From the NCBI GenBank assembly GCA_903835655.1, contig CAILNT010000129.1, positions 44,035 to 108,034 of the forward strand: DNA of 64,000 bases. The letters are read 5' to 3'. Positions within the stretch are counted from its first letter, which is position 1; each line of letters begins with the position of its first letter. This DNA is from an uncultured Pseudomonadota bacterium (lineage in GTDB: Bacteria > Pseudomonadota > Gammaproteobacteria > Burkholderiales > Thiobacillaceae). The notes below the pieces were generated by a model, which saw only the letters and a list, made by a program, of their open reading frames with translations, was not told the origin of the DNA and ran no database searches. A program made the position numbers and the translations under genes. This document shows, piece after piece, positions 1 through 9,774 of the stretch.

Positions 1-587
1 AAATGGGTGGTGAGCAGCAGGGTCTTGCCCTGCCCCATGAGGCGGCGCAGGCCTTGCCAGATCAGGTGCCGGGCCTGCGGATCAAGGCCGGTGGTGGGTT
101 CGTCCAGGATCACCAGATCGGGATCGTTGACCAGGGCGCGCGCCAAGGTCAGGCGCCGCTTCATGCCGCCCGACAAGGTGGCGATGAGCGCCTCGCTCTT
201 CCCCGCGAGCCCGGCGAAGTCCAGCAGTGCCGGGATGCGGCCGATCATTTCACGTTTCGACAGGCCGAAATAGCGGCCGTAGATCTGCAAGTTCTCCCGC
301 ACCGTGAAGTCCGGGTCGAGATTGTCCATCTGCGGCACCACACCAACGCGCTCGCGCGCCACCTCGGCTCGGGCCGGCAGCCGCTGGCCCAACAAATCCA
401 CCGTACCGGCGTCCGCCGCGATCAGGCCGAGAGCGAGACGCAGCGTCGTGGTCTTGCCGGCGCCATTGGGGCCGAGCAGCCCATGGCAGCGCCCTGCCTT
501 CAGTTCCAGGTCGAGCCCGTCCACCACTACGGTGTCACCGTAGCGCTTGGTCAGGCCGCTGAGTTTCAGGGGAGAGGTCATGGGCAT
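1..587 (-). CDS. ABC transporter ATP-binding protein, NodI/CcmA-like (3' end outside window)
   Basis: This is the nucleotide-binding subunit of an ABC-2 type exporter. Reading right to left, the 195 visible residues contain Walker A (GPNGAGKTT), a Q-loop (VVPQMDN), the signature LSGGMKRR and Walker B plus D-loop ([12 protein letters not shown]). The frame leaves the window just after the switch histidine (LLTTH). The start may be the ATG at 587 or the one at 581; neither has a strong ribosome binding site. The close spacing of motifs and the pattern around the signature fit the NodI/DrrA group, whose partner is a NodJ-type permease. That partner would be expected beyond the left edge and cannot be seen. 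The substrate is unknown. Confidence 0.9.
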   Translation of the reverse strand, partial: MPMTSPLKLSGLTKRYGDTVVVDGLDLELKAGRCHGLLGPNGAGKTTTLRLALGLIAADAGTVDLLGQRLPARAEVARERVGVVPQMDNLDPDFTVRENLQIYGRYFGLSKREMIGRIPALLDFAGLAGKSEALIATLSGGMKRRLTLARALVNDPDLVILDEPTTGLDPQARHLIWQGLRRLMGQGKTLLLTTH

Positions 588-641
588 CGGTTCAAAGGGG
601 GGACCTGCCAACGTCGTCAGGGCTCGAAAGTTCGTCGGCTC

Positions 642-899
642 TCATGTGAACAAGGGCAACTCCGGGGAGAGCATGGGCGCTTCGGACTGGGAATGATTGG
701 CGCCCGGAAAGTATACATACCTCGAATACGGGATGTTGAACACACCCTTCAGATAAGGCTCCCATTCAGGATTAAGCTCCACAGGAGGTTCGCCCGCATT
801 AATACCATCTTCGTCCACGATTTGTACATCGACATCACCAATGCACAAATAATCCACCACTCCGCCGCTCATAATAATTAACACTTTTGCTTTAGTCAT
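642..899 (-). CDS. Hypothetical protein, 85 residues
   Basis: A short acidic protein starting MTKAKVLIIMSGG. The ATG at 899 is chosen because a clear GAGGAG lies nine bases upstream (909-914); an in-frame TTG at 905 is too close to it. The N-terminal pattern (hydrophobic strand, SGGVV, then alternating acidic and hydrophobic residues VDVQIVDEDG) resembles small uncharacterised proteins common on plasmids and integrated elements, but I do not recognise a named family. No signal peptide or membrane segment is visible. It sits between the ABC transporter gene and the DpnI gene, inside the accessory patch, and is separated from DpnI by a palindromic repeat. Function unknown. Confidence 0.6.
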   Translation of the reverse strand: MTKAKVLIIMSGGVVDYLCIGDVDVQIVDEDGINAGEPPVELNPEWEPYLKGVFNIPYSRYVYFPGANHSQSEAPMLSPELPLFT

Positions 900-951
900 G
901 TGCAATTACTCCTCAGCAAATATCTGGGGAACCGCTGAACAAATCGGCTTC

Positions 952-1017
952 GTCGTTCCCACGCAGGCGGGAACCCAGAAAAAAACAGCCTGGATGCCCG
1001 CCTGCGCGGGCATGAAG
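952..1017. repeat. REP-like palindromic intergenic repeat
   Basis: Two inverted arms, GTTCCCACGCAGGCGGGAAC and, facing it, GCCCGCCTGCGCGGGC within a CTGG...CATGAA context, separated by an A-rich linker. The core CGCAGGCGGG and its complement CCCGCCTGCG are shared. This is the familiar form of dispersed REP elements seen between genes in beta- and gammaproteobacteria. It lies in the 167-base gap between the small protein gene and the DpnI gene and marks one edge of the acquired segment. Confidence 0.7.
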
Positions 1018-1066
1018 AATAAATCAGTGCATCCCTAGCCCGACACGGCTACACATTTTTTTGCAG

Positions 1067-1837
1067 TCAATTCCCTATGAATTTGTTAGTCAAGGCATAG
1101 GCGCCATTACCATGAAACTCAATAAATCCCATGTCACGAAGTCGTTGTAATTGCTGGCGCAGCTTTGCCTTTACGTTCTTGTTATTTGGAAAAAGACGTG
1201 ATGCTCGCGATTCGTAAGCATAAATATCATCTATCGAGAAAAATCCACTTCCTATCGAATCGACTATCCCTAGCGCTACTGCAATCCATCCACGCTCTGC
1301 GCCTTCGATGCTCTCCAGCTCCTCCGTGGCGGCCCAAGATCGCTGAATATTCTCTTGCGGAACCGGCGCCCCATTAATAACACAGTGGATCAGTGCGCTC
1401 TTTGGAATTATTTCCAGGTCAAGATTGCAGCCTACCCACCCCGCTCTCCTAGCATTTTTAGAAAGCGGTGTTCTGGCCACAACCATCGGCTCAACAATGA
1501 ACCGACGTGGCAATATAAACAGGTCTAAAACAGAGAATGGCAGCCTGTAGTTCATCAAAATCAAATTTGGCTGACGTCCTTCCCTAATGGATGCAATCAT
1601 TGACCCATAGGCGCCATCCACTACTTTTTTGCCAAACTTTGTTTTTGAGCCCTTTAACTCAAACGGACGCGTACAGGACTTGCAGTTAAAGTCCAACACC
1701 TTCGTATTATTCGGTGTTTTTACATAAGCTCCACCACATGCAGGGCATAAAGCGTTTACAGCAAGCCACGATTCCGTTAAAACGCGAGCACGTTGTGATG
1801 CGCTCTTGTAGTCTAACTCAGTAAGTTGAATGGACAT
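1067..1837 (-). CDS. DpnI-family type II restriction endonuclease (methyl-directed)
   Basis: The protein aligns along its whole length with DpnI, which cuts GATC when the adenine is methylated. From the MSIQLTEL start (256 aa), the catalytic PD-(D/E)xK residues are D49, E60 and K62 (LDF...FELK), with the same spacing as in DpnI. Cys pairs at 31/34 and 52/55 match its zinc site. The segment RRAGWVGCN is near-identical to DpnI, and a C-terminal winged helix follows (FFSIDDIYAYES, KLRQQLQRLRDMGFIEF). DpnI-type enzymes need no partner methylase, and none is present. The gene is visibly AT-richer than its neighbours. An in-frame ATG at 1879, with GGAGG in front, lies on the remains of another restriction gene and would add 14 residues; MSIQL fits the family better. 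Confidence 0.93.
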   Translation of the reverse strand: MSIQLTELDYKSASQRARVLTESWLAVNALCPACGGAYVKTPNNTKVLDFNCKSCTRPFELKGSKTKFGKKVVDGAYGSMIASIREGRQPNLILMNYRLPFSVLDLFILPRRFIVEPMVVARTPLSKNARRAGWVGCNLDLEIIPKSALIHCVINGAPVPQENIQRSWAATEELESIEGAERGWIAVALGIVDSIGSGFFSIDDIYAYESRASRLFPNNKNVKAKLRQQLQRLRDMGFIEFHGNGAYALTNKFIGN

Positions 1838-1879
1838 AGACTGACTGGCAAATTGGCCGGGAAGATGATTCCGCTCCAT

Positions 1880-2150
1880 AAACCTCCAGCGTGATCAGTA
1901 AATCGCCCTTGATGCGGGTCTCATGCCAGCCTTTGGGCCTGAGCAATGTGGAGAGTATCTTGGGTGCGCTGGATTCGTTGCCACCAGGTGCCGTGATGTC
2001 GGCGATACTCAGTCGATATTCCAGAAGTGCCTCGGTCAGGTCATCGAGTTCGCCGCGACAACCGGTGTGCAGCACCTCTGCCGCATGGCGGAAGTTGTGC
2101 ACCTCATAGATGTCCAGCAATTCAGCAGGTAAGAAGGGGATGGTGTTCAT
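1880..2150 (-). pseudogene. BglII/BstYI-family restriction endonuclease, N-terminal remnant
   Basis: From the ATG at 2150 about 90 residues (MNTIPFLPAELLDIYEV ... RPKGWHETRIKGDLLITLE) match the start of BglII-family type II endonucleases: the EVHNFRHAAEVL helix, the GGGN-like turn (APGGNES) and the KGWHE segment that precedes the catalytic core. Homology stops near 1880, exactly where the DpnI reading frame begins. The remaining codons run out of family into the DpnI 5' region and stop at 1818. The catalytic half is gone, so no BglII-type enzyme can be made. No companion methyltransferase is visible; the 262 bases to the right (2151-2412) hold nothing I recognise apart from the rpmG terminator. 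Confidence 0.8.
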
Positions 2151-2356
2151 GGTCGGCATTGTATGGCCGCTTCGGGCTCGCCGCCTCAGCCCTGGCAAGT
2201 GAGAACGTTTCAATTTCGACAGGGCGCGGCCACCCCCGACGAGAACAGCACGAGTATATGACCGAGCGCCGTGCGACACTGGCCACCTGGACCGATCTCA
2301 TGGCCTGCGGCGTATCTGGCCGGGCCAACGTGTCCCCCCCGCCGGGCGCCCCATGG

Positions 2357-2379
2357 AAAAGGGCAGCTCAAGGCTGCCC
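2357..2379 (-). terminator. Intrinsic terminator of rpmB-rpmG
   Basis: Read on the minus strand, GGGCAGC, a 5-base loop and GCTGCCC are followed by TTTT. It starts 34 bases after the rpmG stop codon, the expected place for the end of the L28-L33 transcript. Confidence 0.75.
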
Positions 2380-2412
2380 TGTACTTGCCGCTGGAGTCAA
2401 CCACCCACCGGC

Positions 2413-2580
2413 TTATTTCAGCTTGATTTCCTTGTAAGCCACATGCTTGCGCGCCTTGGGATCGAACTTGCTGATCTCCATCTTGCCGGGCATGGTCTTC
2501 TTGTTCTTGGTAGTGGTGTAGAAATGACCGGTGCCCGCGGTGGACTCCAGCTTGATTTTTTCACGTCCGCCTTTCGCCAT
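2413..2580 (-). CDS. rpmG: 50S ribosomal protein L33
   Basis: A 55-residue basic protein starting [13 protein letters not shown] and ending KEIKLK, the usual length of proteobacterial L33. It contains the characteristic [10 protein letters not shown] and [12 protein letters not shown] segments. It is the Cys-less form, since no CxxC pairs are present, so it should not bind zinc. It follows rpmB directly on the same strand with an 11-base gap, the standard bacterial pair, and is closed by a hairpin terminator. Confidence 0.98.
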   Translation of the reverse strand: MAKGGREKIKLESTAGTGHFYTTTKNKKTMPGKMEISKFDPKARKHVAYKEIKLK

Positions 2581-2591
2581 GATCGTTCTCC

Positions 2592-2837
2592 TTACTGCGC
2601 AATGTCGGTGGACCGACTCGCGCGCAAATCGGCCAGGACGGTCTCGATGCCCTTCTTGTCGATCAGACGCAGACCGGCGTTGCTGACGCGAAGTCGCACC
2701 CAGCGACTCTCGCTTTCCAGCCAGAAGCGGCGGGATTGCAGATTGGGCAGGAAGCGACGCTTGGTTCTGTTATTTGCGTGGGAGACGTTGTTACCCACCA
2801 TCGGCTTCTTGCCGGTGACCTGACATACGCGGGCCAT
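2592..2837 (-). CDS. rpmB: 50S ribosomal protein L28
   Basis: An 81-residue ribosomal protein starting [12 protein letters not shown], with the typical [14 protein letters not shown] segment and the C-terminal [16 protein letters not shown]. Its length is close to that of Escherichia coli L28. It is the first gene of the rpmB-rpmG pair and lies downstream of radC on the same strand, the common proteobacterial order. As in the short L33 next to it, no zinc Cys motif is seen. Confidence 0.98.
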   Translation of the reverse strand: MARVCQVTGKKPMVGNNVSHANNRTKRRFLPNLQSRRFWLESESRWVRLRVSNAGLRLIDKKGIETVLADLRASRSTDIAQ

Positions 2838-2900
2838 GATTGTTACCCCTGCTACACGAATACGGAAAGTCCGCCTTTATACGCGAAACCTGCGCGGAGG

Positions 2901-3575
2901 TCAAAGCCATCCTCGTTCACAGAAGGAGAAACCTTCGCCGTCGGCGACGATGAAGTGGTCGATCACCTTCACATCGACCAGCCCCAGCGCGGCCTTCAAC
3001 TGCTCGGTCAGCCAGCGGTCGGCCTGCGAGGGCGAAGCCACGCCGGAAGGATGGTTGTGCGCCAGGATCACGCCGGCCGCATTGTGATGCAAGGCGCGGA
3101 TGACGACTTCGCGCGGGTACACCGAAGTCTGGGTGAGGCTACCCCGGAACAGCTCCTCGGCGGCCAGGACGCGGTTCTGGGAGTCGAGAAACACCCCCAT
3201 GAAGACCTCATGGCGAAGGCGGCCCAGGCGCAGGCGCAGGTAATCGCGTACCGCGCCCGGCGAATTGAGTGCGTCGTCGTGCTTCATGTTTTCGCCCAGG
3301 GCGCGCCGCGCCATCTCCAGCACCGCCTGCAACTGCGCGTACTTGGCCGGCCCCATGCCGGGAAAGGCGCTGAATTCGGCCTGCGCGGCGTTGAACAGCC
3401 GGGTGAGCCCGCCGAAATGCAGCAACAGGTCGCGCGCCAGATCGACCGCGCTTTTTCCCGTCACGCCCACGCGCAAAAATATCGCCAGTAATTCCGCATC
3501 GGACAAGGCACCCGCTCCGCGTTGCAGCAGCTTTTCCCGAGGTCGATCGCCCTCGGGCCAATCGGTGATCGCCAT
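2901..3575 (-). CDS. radC: RadC/UPF0758 family JAB-domain protein
   Basis: A 224-residue protein, the standard RadC length, when started at [17 protein letters not shown] (3575). The reading frame stays open upstream but without family similarity. It has an N-terminal helix-hairpin-helix region ([26 protein letters not shown]) and a C-terminal JAMM metalloprotease-like domain with the HNHPSG metal motif followed by SQAD. The family was named for DNA repair, but that role has been disputed and the substrate is unknown. It lies upstream of rpmB-rpmG, as in most proteobacteria. Confidence 0.95.
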   Translation of the reverse strand: MAITDWPEGDRPREKLLQRGAGALSDAELLAIFLRVGVTGKSAVDLARDLLLHFGGLTRLFNAAQAEFSAFPGMGPAKYAQLQAVLEMARRALGENMKHDDALNSPGAVRDYLRLRLGRLRHEVFMGVFLDSQNRVLAAEELFRGSLTQTSVYPREVVIRALHHNAAGVILAHNHPSGVASPSQADRWLTEQLKAALGLVDVKVIDHFIVADGEGFSFCERGWL

Positions 3576-3853
3576 GACACCTCCCGGATGCGGCTCGCGT
3601 GTGACGAGTCGCAAGGCGCGATTGCATGAACCTCGCCACGCGCGCTGCTTCTTTATAGCAGGCGGCTCCCCCCAAGCGTTCGCCTGATACTGGAATACCC
3701 AACAAAAACAATCAACTTTGTACGGTACGGATTGCGTCTCATAATGCGAACACAAACGCTTCCCTTCGGGTCATCGACCTGGGGCGGGCCTGAACGTGCA
3801 TGCCGAGGCCCGGCCGCAGAGGAGCGGGGAATAACCGATACGGGAAGTACGCC

Positions 3854-4177
3854 ATGGGCATGTTGGAAACCTTCGAAAAAATGCTGGCCGCCGGCAAGGA
3901 CAACCCCCTGCTGCGGTTTTCTCTGGGCAGCGAATATTTCAAGCTGGGCCAGCATGCGAGTGCGCGTGCGCACCTGCAAGCGGCGCTGGACTTCGATCCG
4001 GGCTATTCCGCCGCATGGAAATTGCTGGGGAGAACGCTCGCCGAAGCAGGCGACCTGGAGCAGGCGCGGGAAGCCTACCGTCGCGGCATCGCGGCCGCCC
4101 AGGAGAAGGGGGACTTGCAGGCGGCGAAGGAAATGCAGGTATTCGCCCGCCGCATCGAGAAGCAGTTGCCGGGTTAA
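3854..4177 (+). CDS. Small TPR-repeat protein
   Basis: A 107-residue soluble protein starting MGMLETFEKMLAAGKDN. It contains at least two tetratricopeptide repeats: FSLGSEYFKLGQHASARAHLQAAL-type and AAWKLLGRTLAEAGDLEQAREAYRRG-type, with the typical G/A/Y/P spacing. TPRs form helical scaffolds for protein contacts. I chose the ATG at 3854, preceded by GGAAG; an in-frame ATG at 3860 is also possible, and the open frame back to 3800 looks non-coding. The gene faces away from radC and is about 150 bases before yggX. The partner protein is unknown. Confidence 0.8.
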   Translation: MGMLETFEKMLAAGKDNPLLRFSLGSEYFKLGQHASARAHLQAALDFDPGYSAAWKLLGRTLAEAGDLEQAREAYRRGIAAAQEKGDLQAAKEMQVFARRIEKQLPG

Positions 4178-4324
4178 CGGGCCGAGTAAGCCGCCCGCGG
4201 ATCATGAACGTCTGGCCATGCCCGTTTCCCTCACCCCCAACACACCCAGAGATGACAGCCGGGTGACGCCCGCTGCCGCCTTGGGCTACCATCCGTCAGA
4301 TCGAACCCTACTCAGGAGCAACAC

Positions 4325-4591
4325 ATGGCGCGCACGGTGAATTGCGTAAAACTCGGCCGCGAAGCCGAAGGTCTGGATTTTCCGATGCTGCCCGGTGAAC
4401 TGGGCAAGCGCGTGTTCGAAAACGTTTCCAAGGAGGCGTGGGCCGGCTGGATCAAGCTCCAGACCATGATCATCAACGAGAACCGCCTCAACCTGGCTGA
4501 TGCCCAGCATCGCAAGTATCTGATGGAACAGGCGGAAAAATATTTCTTCGGCGAGGGCGTCGGCGCTCCCGATGGCTTCAAGCCGCATTGA
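4325..4591 (+). CDS. yggX: Probable Fe(2+)-trafficking protein YggX
   Basis: An 88-residue protein starting [19 protein letters not shown], the standard length and beginning of YggX. It contains the conserved Cys7, [36 protein letters not shown] and the C-terminal EKYFFG segment. The family protects iron-sulfur clusters from oxidative damage, probably by handling ferrous iron. The stop codon is one base before the ubiE start, so the two are probably translated from one message. Confidence 0.97.
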   Translation: MARTVNCVKLGREAEGLDFPMLPGELGKRVFENVSKEAWAGWIKLQTMIINENRLNLADAQHRKYLMEQAEKYFFGEGVGAPDGFKPH

Positions 4592-4592
4592 C

Positions 4593-5324
4593 ATGACCGA
4601 CACCCATTTCGGCTTCAAGACCGTCGCGGAAGAGGAAAAGGCTGCCCGCGTCGCGGAGGTGTTCCATTCCGTGGCGAAGCGCTATGACGTGATGAATGAC
4701 CTCATGTCCCTGGGGCTCCACCGCATCTGGAAACGCTTCCTCTCCTTGCACGCGCGCGTGCGCCCGGGAGCGAAGATTCTCGATATCGCCGGCGGCACCG
4801 GCGACATCGCCCGCCTCCTGGCCGAGGATGCCGGCCCCGGCGGCGAAGTCTGGCTCACCGACATCAACGGCTCCATGCTGGGCGTGGGCCGCGACCGCAT
4901 GCTGGATCGGGGCCTGATGCTGCCAGTGGCGCAGTGCGATGCCGAGAAACTGCCCTTCCCCGGCGAGTATTTCGACCTGGTCACGGTCGCCTTCGGCCTG
5001 CGCAACATGACCCACAAGGAAAACGCCCTGGCCGAGATGCTGCGTGTGCTCAAGCCCGGCGGCAAGCTGATGGTGCTGGAGTTTTCCAAGGTGTGGAAAC
5101 CGCTCGCACCGCTCTACGACACCTATTCCTTCCAGTTGTTGCCGCGTCTGGGCAGCCTGGTGACCAAGGATGCAGACAGCTACCGCTATCTCGCGGAATC
5201 CATCCGCATGCACCCGGACCAGGAAACGCTGAAGGCCATGATGGAATCGGTCGGCTTCCAGCGCGTGGATTACTTCAATCTCAGCGTCGGCGTGGTCGCA
5301 CTGCACGTGGGCTACAAGATTTAA
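4593..5324 (+). CDS. ubiE: Ubiquinone/menaquinone biosynthesis C-methyltransferase UbiE
   Basis: A 243-residue class I SAM-dependent methyltransferase that adds the C-methyl group in ubiquinone (and menaquinone) synthesis. Visible marks are the N-terminal [28 protein letters not shown] motif I ([12 protein letters not shown]), the conserved VAFGLRN and [18 protein letters not shown], and the C-terminal [12 protein letters not shown]. The start at 4593 ([11 protein letters not shown]) matches the family; the upstream frame overlaps yggX and is not needed. It lies one base after yggX. Confidence 0.97.
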   Translation: MTDTHFGFKTVAEEEKAARVAEVFHSVAKRYDVMNDLMSLGLHRIWKRFLSLHARVRPGAKILDIAGGTGDIARLLAEDAGPGGEVWLTDINGSMLGVGRDRMLDRGLMLPVAQCDAEKLPFPGEYFDLVTVAFGLRNMTHKENALAEMLRVLKPGGKLMVLEFSKVWKPLAPLYDTYSFQLLPRLGSLVTKDADSYRYLAESIRMHPDQETLKAMMESVGFQRVDYFNLSVGVVALHVGYKI

Positions 5325-5354
5325 CCGCCCCTCTCACCCTCCCTGATCACGCCC

Positions 5355-6281
5355 ATGAACACCCAGCCGGTCAAGAAATTTCTCCTGGAATTGCAGGAAC
5401 TCATCGTCGAACGCATGGAGCAGATCGACGGCAGCCCGTTTCGCCGCGACGCATGGGAACGCCCCGGTGGCGGTGGTGGCATCACGCGGCTGATCGAGGA
5501 AGGCGATTTCCTCGAACGCGGTGGCGTGAATTTCTCGCACGTGACCGGTGACCGGCTGCCGCCCTCGGCCAGCGCGCAGCGCCCGGAATTGGCGGGCCGT
5601 TCCTGGGAGGCGATGGGGGTTTCGCTGGTGATGCATCCGCGCAATCCCTATGTGCCCACCACCCACATGAATGTGCGCTACTTCGTCGCGACCCGGCCGG
5701 GTGAAGCGCCCGTGTGGTGGTTCGGCGGCGGCATGGACCTCACGCCTTATTACGGTTTCGAGGAAGATGCCACACATTTTCACGCCATGTGCCGCCGCGC
5801 CCTCGATCCCTTCGGCGCCGCCTATCACCCGCGCTTCAAACAAGGGTGCGACGAATATTTCCACCTCAAGCACCGGAATGAGCCGCGCGGTATAGGCGGC
5901 ATCTTTTTCGACGACCTGGCCGAGGGCGGATTCGAGCACTGCTTCAACCTCACGGAAAGCGTCGGCGACCATTTCCTCGCGGCCTATCTGCCCATCGTCG
6001 AACGCCGTGGCGACCTGCCTTACGGCGAGCGAGAACGCGACTTCCAGGCCTACCGGCGCGGTCGCTATGTCGAATTCAACCTGGTATTCGACCGCGGCAC
6101 CCTGTTTGGCCTGCAATCCGGCGGGCGCACCGAATCCATCCTGATGTCCATGCCGCCCATCGTGAAATGGCGCTACGACTGGCATCCCGAACCGGGCAGC
6201 GAGGAGGCGCGCCTCTACAGCGACTTCCTGCGGCCGCGCGACTGGCTGGGTGAATTCAACACCGCCCCCGATGCAGCCTGA
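5355..6281 (+). CDS. hemF: Oxygen-dependent coproporphyrinogen III oxidase
   Basis: A 308-residue cytosolic enzyme that converts coproporphyrinogen III to protoporphyrinogen IX with O2 in haem synthesis. Family segments are [12 protein letters not shown], the [14 protein letters not shown] region, [36 protein letters not shown] and the C-terminal [19 protein letters not shown] with [12 protein letters not shown]. Conserved histidines (HPRNP, THMN, HFH) are intact. It follows ubiE closely, so quinone and haem synthesis genes sit together. The oxygen-dependent form points to an organism able to live aerobically. Confidence 0.98.
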   Translation: MNTQPVKKFLLELQELIVERMEQIDGSPFRRDAWERPGGGGGITRLIEEGDFLERGGVNFSHVTGDRLPPSASAQRPELAGRSWEAMGVSLVMHPRNPYVPTTHMNVRYFVATRPGEAPVWWFGGGMDLTPYYGFEEDATHFHAMCRRALDPFGAAYHPRFKQGCDEYFHLKHRNEPRGIGGIFFDDLAEGGFEHCFNLTESVGDHFLAAYLPIVERRGDLPYGERERDFQAYRRGRYVEFNLVFDRGTLFGLQSGGRTESILMSMPPIVKWRYDWHPEPGSEEARLYSDFLRPRDWLGEFNTAPDAA

Positions 6282-9200
6282 CGCCGGTTACGAGCAGGGC
6301 ACCGGGCCGATTCCACCCGACCCGGTCAGGCGCAGGAAGCGCCGCTTCCTGATCGGTGCGGTGATCCTGCTACTGCTGATCGTCGGCGCCGTATTCGCCG
6401 CCTATGAACTGATCGCCTCGCCCTTCCAGGCCATGCTGCTCGCCGGATACGGCAAGCGCCTGACGTTCCAGACCGAGGCCGGCGAAAATCCGGCCCTGCG
6501 CGTACCGAAATTCGGCCCCTACAACATCCGCAATGGCTATGCGGACCTGCCGCGATACGTGCGCAGATTGAAGGCGAAAGGATTCGAGGTCACCGCCCAA
6601 GCGCGCGTCTCTCCAGACATGGCCCACATCCTCGACTACGGGCTGTACCTGCCCTACAAGGAGAAATCGGTCACCGGCCTTTCCCTGCTCGATTGCAGCA
6701 ACAAGCCGATCTACGAAACGCGGTTCCCGCGATATTCCTATGCGGACTTCAACGCCATCCCGCCGGTCATCGCCAACACCTTGTTGTTCATCGAAAACCG
6801 TGAGCTGCTCGACCCCAATCATCCGCAGCGCAACCCCGCCGTGGAATGGGATCGCCTGGCCGAAGCGGTGATGGAAAAAGCGATTCAGACCGTGGACCCC
6901 TCCCGCAACGTGCCGGGCGGCTCCACTCTGGCCACGCAGATCGAGAAATACCGCCATTCGCCCGATGGTCTGACCATGACGGCGACCGACAAGCTCACCC
7001 AGATGGCCTCGGCCTCGCTGCGCGCCTACCTCGACGGCGAGGACACCCGCGCCACGCGGCGCCGCATCGTCCTGGACTATCTCAACACCGTGCCGCTCTC
7101 CGCGACCCCGCGTTTCGGAGAAGTGAACGGCATCGCCGAAGGACTGGAGGCCTGGTTCGGGATCGATTTCGCCAAGGCAAACCACCTGCTGATGCAGCCC
7201 GGCCAAACACCGGAAGCAGCGCGCGCGTTCAAGCACGTGCTGGGCCTGTTGATCTCGCAGCGCAAGCCTTCGTACCACCTCCTCGTCGGACGCCACAACC
7301 TGGACGCCTACACCAACACCTATCTCCGGCTGCTGGCCACGGCCCACGTCATCACCCCCGCCTTTCGCGACCTCGCCCTGGGGGAAAAGATCACGTTCCA
7401 GCGCAACGGCGGCAAACGCCCGGCGAGCGGCAGCTACGCAGAAAACAAGGCCGCGAGCACCCTGCGCGTGGAACTTGCCGGCAACCTGGGCATTCAACGC
7501 CTCTATGACCTCGACCGCATCGACCTGAAGGCCAACGTCACCTTGCATGCCACCACGCAGCGCGCGGTTTCCGATTTCCTGCGACGCCTGTCCGATCCGG
7601 TGGTGGTCGAGGCCGCGGGCCTCTACGGGCACTTGCTGTTCTCTCCCGGCGACGACCTGACCCGCCCGATCTACAGCTTCACCCTCTACGAGAATACCGA
7701 GGACGGTGCCATGCTGCGGGTGCAGGCGGACAACCTGGATCAGCCCTTCGACATCAACCGCGGCGCGAAGCTGGACATGGGCTCCTCGGCCAAGCTGCGT
7801 ACCCTCATCACCTATCTGCAACTGGTGGCCGAGTTGCACGATCGCTATGCCGACATCCCGCCCGCGGAGCTCCAGAAACTGAAGATCGCCGACAAGGACC
7901 TGCTGCTGCAATGGGTGCGCGACTACCTCCTGCGCACCGAGGACAAGTCCCTGACACCCATGCTGGAGGCGGCGATGTCGCGGCAGTACTCGGCGAGTCC
8001 GGCGGAGGCCTTCTACACCGGTGGCGGGGTGCACCATTTCCACAACTTCCATAGCGCCGACAACGGCAAGGTGATGGACTTGTGGGAAGCCACACGCAAT
8101 TCCGTGAACCTGCCCTTCATCCGCCTGATGCGCGATCTCGTGCGGCATTTCATGTACCGCGACGCGAACGGCGCCGCGACCATCCTGGCCGATCCCGATG
8201 ACCCACGGCGCGAGGAGTACCTCAAGCAGTTCGCCGACAAGGAGGGCAAATCCTATCTCATCCGCTTTAACAAGAAATACAAGGGCTTGAAACCGGAGGA
8301 GACGAGCGCGGCCCTGCTCAACCACCTCACCGCCAACCCCAAGCGCCTGGCCGCCGTATTCCGCTATCTGGAGCCGAACGCCGACGTGGCGGCCATGACC
8401 CGTTTCCTGAAGACACGGCTCAACAACCCCGGCAGGCTGGACGACAGCGATTACCAGTATCTGTTCGATACCTATGGGCCGGACAAATTCGACCTGGCCG
8501 ACCGCGGCTACATCGCCCAGATTCATCCCCTGGAACTCTGGCTGGTCGCCTACCTGCGCGCCCATCCTGGCGCCGGCTGGCATGAGATCGTCAAGGCCAG
8601 CGAACAGGAGCGAATCGACGTCTACGACTGGCTGATCAACACCAGCCACAAGAACGCCCAGGACATCCGTATCTACTCCCTGCTGGAGATCGAGGCCTTC
8701 CAGGAAATCCACCGCCGCTGGCGTCTCCTGGGTTACCCCTTCAGCAGCCTGGTCCCCTCCTACGCCACCGCCATCGGCTCCTCCGCCGACCGACCCGCAG
8801 CGCTGGCAGAACTCATGGGCGTGATCGCCGACGATGGACTGAAACTGCCCCCGGTCACTGTGACCCGCATGGAATTCGGCGCGGGCACCCCCTATCACAC
8901 TGTACTCAAGCGCACCCGGCCGGAACCGAAGCGGGTATTCCCGACGCAGATCGCAGCGGTGGTCAAACACGCCCTGGCCGCCGTGGTCGAGGAAGGCACG
9001 GCGCGGCGTCTGCGCGGCGCCTTCGCACTCGGCGACGGCACCACTCTGGCAATCGGCGGCAAGACCGGGACCGGGGACGATCGCTTCGAAGTCTATTCCG
9101 CACGCGGCCAGGTGATCGAATCCAGGGTCATGAACCGCACCGCCACGTTTGCCTTCTACCTCGGGCCGCGTTTCTTCGGCGTGATGACGGTATTCGTGCC

Positions 9201-9645
9201 GGGCGAGGCCGCGGCGAACTACAGCTTCACCAGCGCCGTCGCCGTGCAGATCATCAAGGACATGGAGCCGGCCCTGCGCCCCCTGGTGCTGGGCAGCACA
9301 GGCCCGGAGAAGAGCTGGGAGGAACTGGCGAAGGCATTCGACGCCGAGGCCGGCGTGCCTGCACGCGCACCCCAGGCCTTGACGCCGACGTCCGCAGCAC
9401 CGGCCGCGGAAAAGCCCGCGCCGGCGCCCGTCGTGAAGAAAACGCAGGAGAAGACGGCAAGGAAACCGCTGGCGGTCAGGCCCAAGCCGACGCCCAAGCC
9501 AGTCTCGCCCCCCGAAGAGGAGGATGAACCGCCGCAGGCCCCACCACCGCCACAGATAGACAAACCCGAGCCGCCCCCACCGCAGCCGCCACCCGCCAAA
9601 CCCAGGCGCGCCACCTGGCAGGAAGGCGACCATCCCCTGTTCTGA
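6271..9645 (+). CDS. Large class A penicillin-binding protein-like (GT51 + transpeptidase), membrane-anchored
   Basis: About 1,124 residues, far longer than standard PBP1a/b. A basic stretch (RRRKRR) is followed by one membrane helix ([20 protein letters not shown]). Next comes a GT51 glycosyltransferase-like domain with IENRELL in place of the usual EDxxF, and GGSTLATQ in place of GGSTITQQ. The transpeptidase motifs are SSAK (SxxK), SVN (SxN) and GGKTGTG. A long insert of several hundred residues separates SxN from KTG, and the C-terminus is a Pro-rich tail. The ATG at 6271 overlaps the hemF stop; an in-frame ATG at 6250 is possible. Likely peptidoglycan synthesis in the periplasm, but the altered GT51 motif leaves polymerase activity open. 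Confidence 0.85.
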   Translation: MQPDAGYEQGTGPIPPDPVRRRKRRFLIGAVILLLLIVGAVFAAYELIASPFQAMLLAGYGKRLTFQTEAGENPALRVPKFGPYNIRNGYADLPRYVRRLKAKGFEVTAQARVSPDMAHILDYGLYLPYKEKSVTGLSLLDCSNKPIYETRFPRYSYADFNAIPPVIANTLLFIENRELLDPNHPQRNPAVEWDRLAEAVMEKAIQTVDPSRNVPGGSTLATQIEKYRHSPDGLTMTATDKLTQMASASLRAYLDGEDTRATRRRIVLDYLNTVPLSATPRFGEVNGIAEGLEAWFGIDFAKANHLLMQPGQTPEAARAFKHVLGLLISQRKPSYHLLVGRHNLDAYTNTYLRLLATAHVITPAFRDLALGEKITFQRNGGKRPASGSYAENKAASTLRVELAGNLGIQRLYDLDRIDLKANVTLHATTQRAVSDFLRRLSDPVVVEAAGLYGHLLFSPGDDLTRPIYSFTLYENTEDGAMLRVQADNLDQPFDINRGAKLDMGSSAKLRTLITYLQLVAELHDRYADIPPAELQKLKIADKDLLLQWVRDYLLRTEDKSLTPMLEAAMSRQYSASPAEAFYTGGGVHHFHNFHSADNGKVMDLWEATRNSVNLPFIRLMRDLVRHFMYRDANGAATILADPDDPRREEYLKQFADKEGKSYLIRFNKKYKGLKPEETSAALLNHLTANPKRLAAVFRYLEPNADVAAMTRFLKTRLNNPGRLDDSDYQYLFDTYGPDKFDLADRGYIAQIHPLELWLVAYLRAHPGAGWHEIVKASEQERIDVYDWLINTSHKNAQDIRIYSLLEIEAFQEIHRRWRLLGYPFSSLVPSYATAIGSSADRPAALAELMGVIADDGLKLPPVTVTRMEFGAGTPYHTVLKRTRPEPKRVFPTQIAAVVKHALAAVVEEGTARRLRGAFALGDGTTLAIGGKTGTGDDRFEVYSARGQVIESRVMNRTATFAFYLGPRFFGVMTVFVPGEAAANYSFTSAVAVQIIKDMEPALRPLVLGSTGPEKSWEELAKAFDAEAGVPARAPQALTPTSAAPAAEKPAPAPVVKKTQEKTARKPLAVRPKPTPKPVSPPEEEDEPPQAPPPPQIDKPEPPPPQPPPAKPRRATWQEGDHPLF

Positions 9646-9774
9646 GTCCAGGCTGTGGTTTCCGGGATCGATCGTCCCCATACCGCGTAGCCACGCCGGC
9701 AGCTTCGCGGGTCGTGCGCAGAACCGCTCCGGGCACGCGCATCCGCGTCGACTCGCACCCGCGGATCGCCGTCT

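Noticed and set aside
3..881. 292-codon plus-strand frame at the left edge
   Set aside because: The minus strand encodes an ABC ATPase with all motifs and then a small protein with a good ribosome site; the plus frame is their shadow.
6370..9681. 1,103-codon open frame on the minus strand across the PBP gene
   Set aside because: It is the antisense shadow of a GC-rich gene. The plus frame carries membrane helix, SxxK, SxN and KTG motifs; the minus translation shows no family and has a biased His/Gly/Val composition.
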